From: JBNRMW01 sp050309795
GTDB taxonomy: Bacteria > Bacillota_I > Bacilli_A > Erysipelotrichales > Erysipelotrichaceae
DNA: 64,000 bases
Assembly: GCA_050309795.1 (NCBI GenBank)
Contig: JBNRMW010000012.1
Coordinates: forward strand, 62,001 to 126,000
Reading direction: 5' to 3'
Part shown: positions 43,821 to 51,980 of the stretch, piece after piece
Layout: each line of letters begins with the position of its first letter
Numbering within the stretch: position 1 is the first letter of the stretch
Translations under genes and position numbers: made by a program
Notes under the pieces: generated by a model
The model's database searches: none
The model's input: the letters and a program-made list of their open reading frames with translations, nothing else
What the model was told of the DNA's origin: nothing

Positions 43821-46344
43821 GGGTTTCATCCTCCTTCTTTGCTCGAAAGGCGTGAGGGCCAAATTTAATTTGATCTCTTTTTACTTTCGTTAAATAGAGC
43901 TTACGACTTTCCTTATAGCGCTGAAGATTTTTAAGCGGGAAATAGGAATCATTTTGGCGATTTACATCGATTTCGCCACCTTGTAATTCAATTAACATTT
44001 CTGAAAAACGGTCTTTATAAATGGCCAAAATCGCGTGGAGGTCTTTCACTTGAGCTGGTCGAGCAAAGGCCATGAGTGGATTGTTTTGGAAGGTGTATCC
44101 AGCTAACTTATAAGTCGGTCGTTGTAATGGGTAATTGATTTCAAATTGGTAGGGTCTTTTGGTATGTCGAAGCAGCGTACTACTTTCGAAACTGTTCTTC
44201 AGGGAAATGTAATATACCCCTAATAAAGGTTGATCGAATTCTTTAGCAGCAATAGCCCCGTAAAGGATCAATTGTAATTGCTGACCATTATATATGGAAC
44301 TAGCACTCAACGATTGGTCAGAAGATTTATAGTCAAGAATAATGATGCCTGCTTTTGACTGATCGATGCGGTCAATAAAGCCATTTAAGTGAATGATGTT
44401 GTCGGAATCAATCCCCGTTTCATTTTTAAAGGAATGCTCGCTTACGAGCGGTTTGAAAACTTTATTTAAGGGTTCAATCCGAGCTAAACGGTTCAGTGTC
44501 TCCAATAAATTGAGTTCCACCAATTGGAAAACATGGGAGAAATAGCGGATCCGATAAGGGTAGAGTTGATAAAACACCTGTCGGTATTTTTCCAAATAGC
44601 GCTGAAGAGTCGCTCCACTCACGTTTAAATACGTTTCAGGTAGGTCTTCAATCAATTGTTCAAAGACATCGTGAGCAATCGTTCCCATCAAAGCAACATC
44701 GGTATCCAGTTGGCGTGGTGGTCGAATATAGAGGAGATATTCAACGAAATATTGATAGGAACAGTTAAAGTACGTTTCAAAAGACGATACCGAACCTGGT
44801 AATTTTCCATCTTTAAACACCAAGGATTCCACGACTTCTGGGGATAGCGGTTGGATGGCTAGGGATTGTCCACTCGTTTCTAGGTAGGGCCAATCGCACC
44901 ATGAGAGTTGTTCTTTTTGGAGTTGTTGGTCCAATTCAAAGGATTGTTCAATGCTTTTACCATCGTTATCGATCCGGTGTGTCGAATAAATTAAGCGTTC
45001 ACTCATCGTAAAAATCGTTTCGAATTGTTCATTCAATAAGTGTTGACGTTGTTGTAAGCTCGGGAACTCGTTAATTTTAGCGGCATAAAGTTCATCGAAA
45101 AAGCCTTTAAAAAGCGAAGTGATTGGATAATTATTTTTGGTTAACCCCATTAAAATAATGGTCTCAAAATTCACCGGTGGGAGGTCGTGTAAAGAAGCAA
45201 TGAAGATCTCTTGACCTTCGATGTGATGGGTGGTCGTTTGTTGTAAAAGTCCATTTAAAACCTCTAGATTAAGAGTCTGTGGTTCTTGGATGAAAAGACC
45301 TTCTAATTGATTTTTTAAAGAAAGAATCGATGTTTGAGTTTGGGTAGTCTTTTTTAAAACTTCAAAACAACTGGTCAACAAATGTTGATGGTCGAGTGTC
45401 CTTAATAATGGGTATATCGTGTCTAGGGCTGTTTGAGCGGATCTTTCCAAACGCACCAAGGTTGAATATTGTCGTCCATCGAGTGTTTTCAAACTGGACA
45501 GATTTTGGATGGTATTTAATGTCGGTAACTGCTCCCAATCGGGTTGATATTGTTGTAGGTACAAGAGTAAATCTTGTTGAGAACGACCTTGTCCAAAGGG
45601 AAATAAAGCGAGTAATTGAATTAAGTTTTCCAGACGAGGGTCGAGGGTTAATTGAACTAATTTGATAAAAATTTGAGTGGTCTGATTCGCTTTCTGATAG
45701 CTTAAATCGAAATCCAAATTATACTGACTGAAGTAGCGGACAAAGTCAAAAGCCACCTCATTTAAGGACCCATGTAAAATCAACACGTTTTTTAATTGGT
45801 GTTGCTGTAAATATTGGGCGACGCTTTCAATTTCTTGACTGGAATTTAAAGCTTGATAGGCGGCTTTAAAACGAGGCTGAATGATTTTTGGTCTCCGTAG
45901 TTGATGTTCATTTAAAAGCTTGGTTTGATATGGCGTATATAAATGGGGGGTGTATCTTAACTGGTCAAAGGGTTGTGCTTTTGGTTGACGATAAGGCCGA
46001 TAAAGAGGTAGGGTATCCATCCACAAGAGAAGCTCTTTTTTCTCTTTTTCGATGTCTAAGGCGTCTGGTAAGTTCGACAAATCGATTTGGTATTGATCCA
46101 TTATATCCAACATTTGTAACAGTTGTTGGCTGGTGTCTACATGGGTCTTCACCGGATCTAATAATTGTAAATAGGGATACGATTGAAGCGCTTCATAAAA
46201 AGTCGCTAATCGTTTTTTTAAGCGATTTTGGTCTATTGAAACAAGCGCTTGATCGAAAGTTAGAAAAAGATGTTGGTATTGATTGGGTAATTGTCGGATA
46301 TAGTACTTCCGATAACGTGAGTTGATAATGGTGATGGTCTTCAT
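43810..46344 (-). CDS. rexB: AddB/RexB-like nuclease subunit
   Basis: An 844-residue partner of AddA. The C-terminal nuclease is visible: GSVSSFETYFNCSYQYFVEY, then ILDYKSSDQS with the catalytic Asp and Lys near 671-673. Two features differ from Bacillus AddB. The N-terminus (MKTITIINSRYRKYYIR) has no Walker A loop, and of the four iron-sulfur Cys only the first (FNCSYQYF) is left; the C-terminal end where three more would lie (SYFPLKNLQRYKE) has none. It is also about 300 residues shorter. This fits the RexB variant of streptococci and lactococci. ATG 46344 has GGAGG nearby; an upstream extension has no support. Confidence 0.85.
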   Translation of the reverse strand: MKTITIINSRYRKYYIRQLPNQYQHLFLTFDQALVSIDQNRLKKRLATFYEALQSYPYLQLLDPVKTHVDTSQQLLQMLDIMDQYQIDLSNLPDALDIEKEKKELLLWMDTLPLYRPYRQPKAQPFDQLRYTPHLYTPYQTKLLNEHQLRRPKIIQPRFKAAYQALNSSQEIESVAQYLQQHQLKNVLILHGSLNEVAFDFVRYFSQYNLDFDLSYQKANQTTQIFIKLVQLTLDPRLENLIQLLALFPFGQGRSQQDLLLYLQQYQPDWEQLPTLNTIQNLSSLKTLDGRQYSTLVRLERSAQTALDTIYPLLRTLDHQHLLTSCFEVLKKTTQTQTSILSLKNQLEGLFIQEPQTLNLEVLNGLLQQTTTHHIEGQEIFIASLHDLPPVNFETIILMGLTKNNYPITSLFKGFFDELYAAKINEFPSLQQRQHLLNEQFETIFTMSERLIYSTHRIDNDGKSIEQSFELDQQLQKEQLSWCDWPYLETSGQSLAIQPLSPEVVESLVFKDGKLPGSVSSFETYFNCSYQYFVEYLLYIRPPRQLDTDVALMGTIAHDVFEQLIEDLPETYLNVSGATLQRYLEKYRQVFYQLYPYRIRYFSHVFQLVELNLLETLNRLARIEPLNKVFKPLVSEHSFKNETGIDSDNIIHLNGFIDRIDQSKAGIIILDYKSSDQSLSASSIYNGQQLQLILYGAIAAKEFDQPLLGVYYISLKNSFESSTLLRHTKRPYQFEINYPLQRPTYKLAGYTFQNNPLMAFARPAQVKDLHAILAIYKDRFSEMLIELQGGEIDVNRQNDSYFPLKNLQRYKESRKLYLTKVKRDQIKFGPHAFRAKKEDETHEI

Positions 46345-46480
46345 TTTCGCCTCCATTAAGGCTATTGTAGCATGAGCAAGGGACAATTTTATGGATATTG
46401 GAGGTTTAGGGGGTAAAAGAATATATATGGCTTTAATTTTAAGTGCTTTTGTGAGATAATCAATAAACGAGGAGGGAATT

Positions 46481-47290
46481 ATGTCAATTGTTTCAGTAAT
46501 TAGTGAAATCGAAGATTCTAGAAAGGGTTCTAACATTGCGAAGTTTAATGGATATCTCGAGGATTATCTCAGCATTCTAGAGAACGAGGAACTCAAATCG
46601 TCCCTTCAGCCGATTGTGGAAGCATTTCCAGAGATTAAAGTATTGGTTGAGTATCGCTTTAGCGTTAATCGACGGACTATTAGTAATCAAATTATTCGTT
46701 ATAAAGATGTGTTCAAATTACCTAATAATTATTTTGATGTTGCATTAATTTTGTATGGCGAAATCTATTCAAGGGATGTGGCGATTATGGTGGCTGATGG
46801 AAGTCGACCAATCGACTACTTCTTAGCGAAGGGTATGTACTATACCTTGACGGAGCAATATGGAACGTTTGAGAAAGTTCGTAATGATTTGCTTTGTTTA
46901 ACGATGGGTCATGTCTCAGAGATTTTAGAAATCTTGCATTCTTTTGAAAACCGTCGCGTTCGTTTTGGATCGGTCCAAAGACGTTTTGATCGGATGTATT
47001 TCAATGGCTTCTATGAACTTAAAAATCAACTCTTAGAGATTGCTCAAGGTTTAAAAGATAATATTGAACAGGATGTTCAAACCGTACCAGAGCGTTCGAT
47101 TGTCATTAACCGAAATATTGCAACGTGGTTTTTATTTAAGAAATTGGTGTATGTTCAATTCATGTCGAATCGCGATTTGTTAAGAACCGAGAGCGACGGA
47201 AATATCAAAGAGCATCGTACCAAAGCGAAGCAATTTGCGGATGAAATTCCATTTGTACCATTAAGTGCAATGTGGAGAATCGAGAGATAA
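46481..47290 (+). CDS. Unrecognised 269-residue protein
   Basis: A strong ribosome site (GAGGAGG) stands seven bases before the ATG and a -10-like GATAAT (46455-46460) lies before that, so the gene looks real. The protein is soluble, without membrane segments, signal peptide or zinc motif. It is mostly helical with a basic tail (KEHRTKAKQF) and has segments VLVEYRFSVNRRTISNQII and RRFDRMYFNGFYELKNQLL. I do not recognise a family. It is divergent from the recombination genes and followed by exonuclease III behind a terminator, so a link to DNA repair is possible but only by position. Confidence 0.75.
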   Translation: MSIVSVISEIEDSRKGSNIAKFNGYLEDYLSILENEELKSSLQPIVEAFPEIKVLVEYRFSVNRRTISNQIIRYKDVFKLPNNYFDVALILYGEIYSRDVAIMVADGSRPIDYFLAKGMYYTLTEQYGTFEKVRNDLLCLTMGHVSEILEILHSFENRRVRFGSVQRRFDRMYFNGFYELKNQLLEIAQGLKDNIEQDVQTVPERSIVINRNIATWFLFKKLVYVQFMSNRDLLRTESDGNIKEHRTKAKQFADEIPFVPLSAMWRIER

Positions 47291-47311
47291 GCCGGAGGGC
47301 TTATTTTTCTT
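47287..47311 (+). terminator. Terminator overlapping the end of the unknown gene
   Basis: ATAAGCC (47287-47293), loop GGAG, GGCTTAT (47298-47304), then TTTTCTT. The TAA stop lies in the left arm. The exonuclease III start is only eight bases further on. Confidence 0.7.
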
Positions 47312-47318
47312 AAATGTT

Positions 47319-48089
47319 ATGAAATTAGTTTCGTGGAATGTGAATGGGTTTCGAGCCGTACTAAAAAAGGGATTTGAAAAAACCTTTAAAGAACTCGATG
47401 CCGACATCTTTTGTCTACAGGAAACCAAGATGCAACCGGATCAACATGATTTTGAACCGGAAGGGTATTACATGTATTTTAATTCGGCGAAGCGTAAAGG
47501 TTATTCGTCAACAGCGTTGTTTTCCAAAGTGAAGCCTTTGTCGGTACACTTTGGCATCAATATTGATCATCATGATCAAGAAGGGCGGGTCATAACGGCT
47601 GAATTTGAAGCCTTCTATGTGGTGACGGTTTATACACCCAATGCCCAGCGCGATTTAGCCCGATTAGATTATCGAATGACTTGGGAAGACGATTTCCAAA
47701 ACTATGTCGATCAATTAGATGTCAAGAAACCGGTTATTGTTTGTGGGGACCTCAATGTTGCCCATCAACCGATTGATTTAAAAAATCCTACGTCCAATCG
47801 TAAAAATGCGGGTTTCACCGAGGAAGAACGATCAAAAATGACCCAGTTTTTGGATCGTGGATATGTGGATAGCTTCCGTTATTTATATCCAGATCTTCCA
47901 AATCGATATACTTGGTGGTCGTATATGTTTGAATCTCGTCAACGTAATGTGGGCTGGCGTATTGACTATTTTTTAGTTTCTGACCGTCTTAAAACGGCTA
48001 TTGAAGAAGCCTTGATTTTAGATCATATTATGGGGTCAGATCACTGTCCAGTCGCCTTGATGTTGAATCTTTCAAATGATGAAGCTTGA
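47319..48089 (+). CDS. xth: Exodeoxyribonuclease III (AP endonuclease)
   Basis: A 256-residue base-excision repair enzyme of the ExoIII/ExoA family. Motifs are LVSWNVNGFRA, LQETKM with the metal-binding Glu, VVTVYTPNAQ, CGDLNVAH, WRIDYFLVSD and the closing GSDHCPVAL with the catalytic His. No good ribosome site precedes ATG 47319; the nearest GGAGG sits in the loop of the upstream terminator hairpin, 20 bases away. Either translation depends on read-through past that hairpin or initiation is weak. Confidence 0.93.
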   Translation: MKLVSWNVNGFRAVLKKGFEKTFKELDADIFCLQETKMQPDQHDFEPEGYYMYFNSAKRKGYSSTALFSKVKPLSVHFGINIDHHDQEGRVITAEFEAFYVVTVYTPNAQRDLARLDYRMTWEDDFQNYVDQLDVKKPVIVCGDLNVAHQPIDLKNPTSNRKNAGFTEEERSKMTQFLDRGYVDSFRYLYPDLPNRYTWWSYMFESRQRNVGWRIDYFLVSDRLKTAIEEALILDHIMGSDHCPVALMLNLSNDEA

Positions 48090-48105
48090 TTACAAGCTTT
48101 TTTTT
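48082..48105. terminator. Bidirectional terminator embedded in gene ends
   Basis: AAGCTTG (48082-48088), loop ATTA, CAAGCTT (48093-48099), then a T run. The stem contains the end of xth and the last codons of yigZ, so two convergent stop codons share one hairpin. Confidence 0.75.
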
Positions 48106-48701
48106 ATCTCTACCCATTTTTCAACGGGTTGTTGATCAACAATGATGAGTCGACCATTACTTAAATCGTACAATGTATCTAGTAGTTTTAGATCATAAAC
48201 TTCGAGCTCAAATCCAGCCTTATCGCTGTAGTAGCGCTCTTTAATTTCGGCCTGATTGTTAAGTTGGGTTTCGATAATAGATAACTGATCGAAATCAATT
48301 TCAACAATCACCAGATGAACCATGGTTTTTTCAAAAAGAACCGCCTGTTCAATCGCTTTTTGAACACTCGAAGAATAAGCACGAATCAAACCACCGACCC
48401 CAAGCTTGATACCCCCAAAGTAGCGAATAACTACCGCAAGTACATAATTCAAGTCATGAGCTTGTAGCATTTGTAACATGGGTAAGCCAGCCGACGAAGC
48501 AGGTTCTCCATCATCATTGCTGCGGACGATGTCTTCGATTACGAGAGCAGTACAGTGATGATGAGCTTTGGGGTGTTGTTTTTTAATTTCACTTAAACGT
48601 GTTTTGGCTTGTTCTTCATTGGTTACAGGGATTAGATGGGTGATGAATTTTGATTTTTGAATAATTTGTTCGTCAATGATTTCGGATTTTATAGTTTTCA
48701 T
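48090..48701 (-). CDS. yigZ: YigZ/IMPACT family protein
   Basis: A 203-residue protein. The UPF0029 domain is clear: SKFITHLIPV, HPKAHHHCTALVI, SNDDGEPASSAGLPMLQML and VVIRYFGGIKLGVGGLIRAY. The C-terminal DUF1949 ferredoxin-like domain follows. Family members are linked to translation control and stalled ribosomes, but the bacterial role is not settled. It ends inside the terminator shared with xth. Confidence 0.92.
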   Translation of the reverse strand: MKTIKSEIIDEQIIQKSKFITHLIPVTNEEQAKTRLSEIKKQHPKAHHHCTALVIEDIVRSNDDGEPASSAGLPMLQMLQAHDLNYVLAVVIRYFGGIKLGVGGLIRAYSSSVQKAIEQAVLFEKTMVHLVIVEIDFDQLSIIETQLNNQAEIKERYYSDKAGFELEVYDLKLLDTLYDLSNGRLIIVDQQPVEKWVEIKKSL

Positions 48702-48763
48702 ACTTGAAGTATACCATATCGGTTAAATGCAAAAAATCCTTCGTGTTTATTGCTGGCTTTTAC

Positions 48764-48792
48764 TTGACGGCGTGTTGGATAACTCTTAAACT
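48764..48792 (+). promoter_or_regulatory. Promoter for the degV operon
   Basis: TTGACG (48764-48769), 17-base spacer, TAAACT (48787-48792), followed by an AAGGGAG ribosome site and ATG 48816. Confidence 0.55.
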
Positions 48793-48815
48793 AATAAGTA
48801 AGGGAGACGTACTTT

Positions 48816-49673
48816 ATGAGAAAACTAGCCTTTGTTACAGATACTTCGGTTATCTTAACGGAAGAATACAAGCATCATCCAGACATTTATCAAATTCCTT
48901 TGAATGTCGTTGTGAATGGACAAACATTTGAAGATAAACGTGAGTTTAAGGACGATATGTGGGTGACAGCTTTAAAAAATGATGATGATATCACCACTTC
49001 TTTGCCTTCTGTTGATCGCGCCGTTTCTATTTTTGAGACGGTCAAAGCACAGGGCTATGAAACGGTCTTTGTGTCGTGTATTTCGTCTAATTTGTCGGGC
49101 ACCTTTAACCTTTTACGCCTAGCGATTTCGACGGTGGAAATGGATAATGTGGTGTTATTAGATACCAAAAATGCGCTGGGAGCTGTGGGCTATTTGGCTG
49201 AAATTATTTTTGAAGGGGCAAAACGTGATTTAAGTGATGAGCAAATCGAAAAACAAATAGACCTCGCTAATCGGAAGTCGATTTTATATGCTTTGCCCAA
49301 GACCTTATATAATATTGCTAAAAGTGGGCGAATTTCACCGGCTATTGCCAAAATTGCTTCTTTAATTCGTGTAAATGCCATTTTAGAATGGGAAGCGGGC
49401 TATAAGAGTTTAGAGCTAGCGACTGTTAGTCGCAGTGTTAAAAAAGCCTTAGAAAAGATTATACAAAAACTACAAGAATCCAGTCTAAATAAAGAACGAT
49501 CGCGAGTGTATGTCTGTACGATTGAAGACAAAACGATTGGCGATACCATGGAAGCGATGATCCGCAATCTGTGGCCGAATATTAAGATTATCCGTGACCA
49601 AATTCCAGGAATTATTTCCGTTCATGGGGGCTTAGGTTGTTTAGTTGTTCAGATGCAAGAAATAATGGAATAA
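48816..49673 (+). CDS. DegV family fatty acid-binding protein (first of two)
   Basis: A 285-residue protein of the DegV/FakB fold, which binds a fatty acid and presents it to a FakA kinase in Gram-positive bacteria. Visible motifs are VTDTSVIL at the N-terminus, FVSCISSNLSGTFNLLRLA (the SxxLSGTY-type head-group loop), LPKTLYNIAKSGRISPAIAK and SVHGGLGCLV at the end. It is first of a five-gene chain that runs to the aldose-epimerase gene. No fakA is nearby. Confidence 0.9.
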   Translation: MRKLAFVTDTSVILTEEYKHHPDIYQIPLNVVVNGQTFEDKREFKDDMWVTALKNDDDITTSLPSVDRAVSIFETVKAQGYETVFVSCISSNLSGTFNLLRLAISTVEMDNVVLLDTKNALGAVGYLAEIIFEGAKRDLSDEQIEKQIDLANRKSILYALPKTLYNIAKSGRISPAIAKIASLIRVNAILEWEAGYKSLELATVSRSVKKALEKIIQKLQESSLNKERSRVYVCTIEDKTIGDTMEAMIRNLWPNIKIIRDQIPGIISVHGGLGCLVVQMQEIME

Positions 49674-49684
49674 GGGGTATATAA

Positions 49685-50545
49685 ATGAAAATTGCTGTGG
49701 TCACCGACAGTGGTAGTAACATCTATCATGAAAATGTCGAAGTAGCTGGGGTGTATAAAGTCCCGCTTCAAGTCATTGATGGCGATAAAGGTTATCGCGA
49801 AGGCGTGGAAATTACAATTGAAGATACATATGAATTGGTTTTTCAAGGAAAAATGCTGAAAACGTCGCTGCCACTGGTGGGCGATATTGTAGCGCTCTTC
49901 AAACAATTGAAAGAGGCGGGTTACGAATTAATTTTCGGTGTCCCCATTACAACTGGTTTATCTTCCACGATACCAGCGATGGTTAGTGCTGCACGTCAAG
50001 TCGATATTGACTTCGATTATTTTGATTGTTATACAACAGCGATGGTGCAATTGGAATGCGCCTTAGGTGCTCGTAAACTTTTTGATCAAGGGGCGAGTGT
50101 AGAGTTGGTAAAAGAACGACTTCAAGAAGCGATTGATCATTCCATAACCTTTGTCTTACCAACGGATTTAATGCATTTAAGTCGGGGTGGGCGTTTATCT
50201 CCCGCAGCCGCAAAGATTGCTGGGCTTTTGAAAATTAACCCCGTATTATACTTAAATGAAGAAACGGAAGGTCGCATTGAAAGTTATCAATTAACCCGGA
50301 CCATGCGTCGAGCTCAAAAGGTCGCGTTAGATTACTTCAAAGACAAGGGCGTTGGCGAGGGATATCGTATTTGTGTTACCCATGTGCGGGCTTTGGCCGA
50401 TGGTCAACGCTTTTTGAACATGGTTGAAGAAGCCTTCCCCTTAGCACAAGCGTATCTTGTGGATCTCATCTCGGTGGTCGGTGTCCATACAGGCATCGGA
50501 TGTGTTGCCACCCAGTTTATTAAAAAAGTAGAAACGGTGATTTAA
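49685..50545 (+). CDS. DegV family fatty acid-binding protein (second of two)
   Basis: A 286-residue paralogue of the preceding protein. It shares VTDSGSNIY, PITTGLSSTIPAMV in place of the Ser-Gly-Thr loop, LPTDLMHLSRGGRLSPAAAKIAGLL and GVHTGIGCVATQF. The head-group loop (TTGLSSTIP) differs from the first copy, so the two may prefer different fatty acids; that is inference from FakB1/FakB2 in Staphylococcus. Its stop shares one base with the sirtuin start. Confidence 0.9.
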   Translation: MKIAVVTDSGSNIYHENVEVAGVYKVPLQVIDGDKGYREGVEITIEDTYELVFQGKMLKTSLPLVGDIVALFKQLKEAGYELIFGVPITTGLSSTIPAMVSAARQVDIDFDYFDCYTTAMVQLECALGARKLFDQGASVELVKERLQEAIDHSITFVLPTDLMHLSRGGRLSPAAAKIAGLLKINPVLYLNEETEGRIESYQLTRTMRRAQKVALDYFKDKGVGEGYRICVTHVRALADGQRFLNMVEEAFPLAQAYLVDLISVVGVHTGIGCVATQFIKKVETVI

Positions 50546-51108
50546 TGAAAGTATTAGCCTTTACTGGTGCTGGAATATCCAAAGAAAGTGGTATTGATAC
50601 CTTTCTGGAGCATCCACAAATTCGGGATGCACTCTATCGAGACGTTGCTAAAAACGACGTGCCTCGGTACCAACAGGCCATTAAAGCCATGAAAGAACAA
50701 ATTGATCCTGCCCAACCAAATGATGCTCATTTGGCGTTAGCGGAATATAATGTGGAAATCTTGACGATGAATATCGATGGTTTGCATGAAAAGGCTGGAT
50801 CAAATCCCGTCACTTTGCATGGGACGATGCCGGACGAGCACGAGTTAGAATATTGTCATACATTGTACAATAAACCGGTGCTCTACGGCGATATGGCTCC
50901 TAATTATGAGGTTGCCATTCAAAAAGTGTTAGAACTCCAGCCAGGAGATGTCTTTTTAGTAGTCGGGGCGTCGATGTCTACGGCTATTTCGGGCCAACTT
51001 CAATATTTAGCCCAAGCCCAAGGCGCAAAGGTGATTGCGATCCAAGCCAATGCCGCCACAGAAGTTCGCAAAGTTTTAAAGGAGATTTATCATGTTGAAA
51101 ATCGGTAG
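50545..51108 (+). CDS. Minimal sirtuin-like (Sir2) protein without the zinc module
   Basis: A 187-residue protein. NAD-binding motifs of the Sir2 fold are present: TGAGISKESGI (7-17), TMNIDGLHEKAG (74-85) and LHGT with the catalytic His (91-94), then VLYGDMAP (112-119, in place of VxFGE) and VVGASMSTAISG. Ordinary sirtuins carry a zinc ribbon of four Cys between LHG and the FGE block; here this stretch is only about 18 residues with a single Cys (104). The usual length is 240 or more. It may be a deacylase, an ADP-ribosyltransferase or an NAD hydrolase. It is coupled to degV by TAATG and overlaps nfo by 17 bases. Confidence 0.78.
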   Translation: MKVLAFTGAGISKESGIDTFLEHPQIRDALYRDVAKNDVPRYQQAIKAMKEQIDPAQPNDAHLALAEYNVEILTMNIDGLHEKAGSNPVTLHGTMPDEHELEYCHTLYNKPVLYGDMAPNYEVAIQKVLELQPGDVFLVVGASMSTAISGQLQYLAQAQGAKVIAIQANAATEVRKVLKEIYHVENR

Positions 51109-51979
51109 TCATTGTCGTTTGAGTGCCCCAGAATATTTACTAGGTTCCGTCAAAGAAGCCTTAAGTTACGGAGCCAATAGCTTGATGGTTTATTCGGGTG
51201 CCCCGCAAAACACGATTCGTGTGAGCACGTCCCGTTTTCGATTGGACGAAGCCCGGGAGTTAATGGAGAAACATGGACTTTTGGTTGAAAATGTAATTTT
51301 ACACGCCCCATATATCATTAATTTAGCAAATACCACCAAACCGGAAACCTTTGAATTAGCCGTAACCTTTCTTGCTCAAGAGGTTCGCCGTGCCCAGGAG
51401 ATGGGGATTCAGGTGATGGTGTTGCATCCGGGAGCCCATGTTGGAGCAGGAGTAGAAGTCGGCATTGCTCGGATCATCGAAGGTTTGAATGAAGTGTTTG
51501 AACAAGTGGATATGAAAGAAACCATCATTGCTTTAGAAACGATGGCGGGTAAAGGAACCGAAATTGGTCGAACTTTTGAAGAACTAGCGGCGATTCGACA
51601 AGGCGTTACCCATCCGGAAAATGTAGGGATTTGTTTAGATACATGTCATATTCACGATGCTGGTTACGATTTAACCGATATTGACCAGGTTTTAAATGAA
51701 TTTGATCAAGTTATTGGTTTAGAGCATTTGAAAGTCGTTCATGTCAATGATTCTAAAAATGTTCGTGGTGCTGGTAAAGATCGCCACGCAAATATTGGTT
51801 ATGGCGAAATTGGATTTGAAACCTTATTGGAAATCATTTACCATCCCCGCTTGGCCCATTTAACAAAGATTTTAGAAACCCCGTATATCAATAAAAAAGC
51901 TCCTTATGGTCTGGAGATTGAAAGCATCAAAAACAAAGTATTTGCGGCAGATTTGTTTGAAAAACTAGAAAGCGAATAA
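51092..51979 (+). CDS. nfo: Endonuclease IV (AP endonuclease)
   Basis: A 295-residue three-zinc enzyme that nicks DNA at abasic sites. Metal motifs include VLHPGAHVG, ALETMAGKGTEIG, CLDTCHIHDAGYD and VVHVNDSK, then KDRHANIGYGEIG. AAGGAG before the ATG lies inside the sirtuin gene. Together with ExoIII at 47.3 kb the organism has both classes of AP endonuclease. The next gene starts two bases after its stop. Confidence 0.95.
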   Translation: MLKIGSHCRLSAPEYLLGSVKEALSYGANSLMVYSGAPQNTIRVSTSRFRLDEARELMEKHGLLVENVILHAPYIINLANTTKPETFELAVTFLAQEVRRAQEMGIQVMVLHPGAHVGAGVEVGIARIIEGLNEVFEQVDMKETIIALETMAGKGTEIGRTFEELAAIRQGVTHPENVGICLDTCHIHDAGYDLTDIDQVLNEFDQVIGLEHLKVVHVNDSKNVRGAGKDRHANIGYGEIGFETLLEIIYHPRLAHLTKILETPYINKKAPYGLEIESIKNKVFAADLFEKLESE

Positions 51980-51980
51980 A

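Noticed and set aside
46345..46536. 64-residue upstream extension of the RexB-like gene
   Set aside because: It crosses the start of the divergent gene at 46481 and lacks a ribosome site, while GGAGG stands before ATG 46344.
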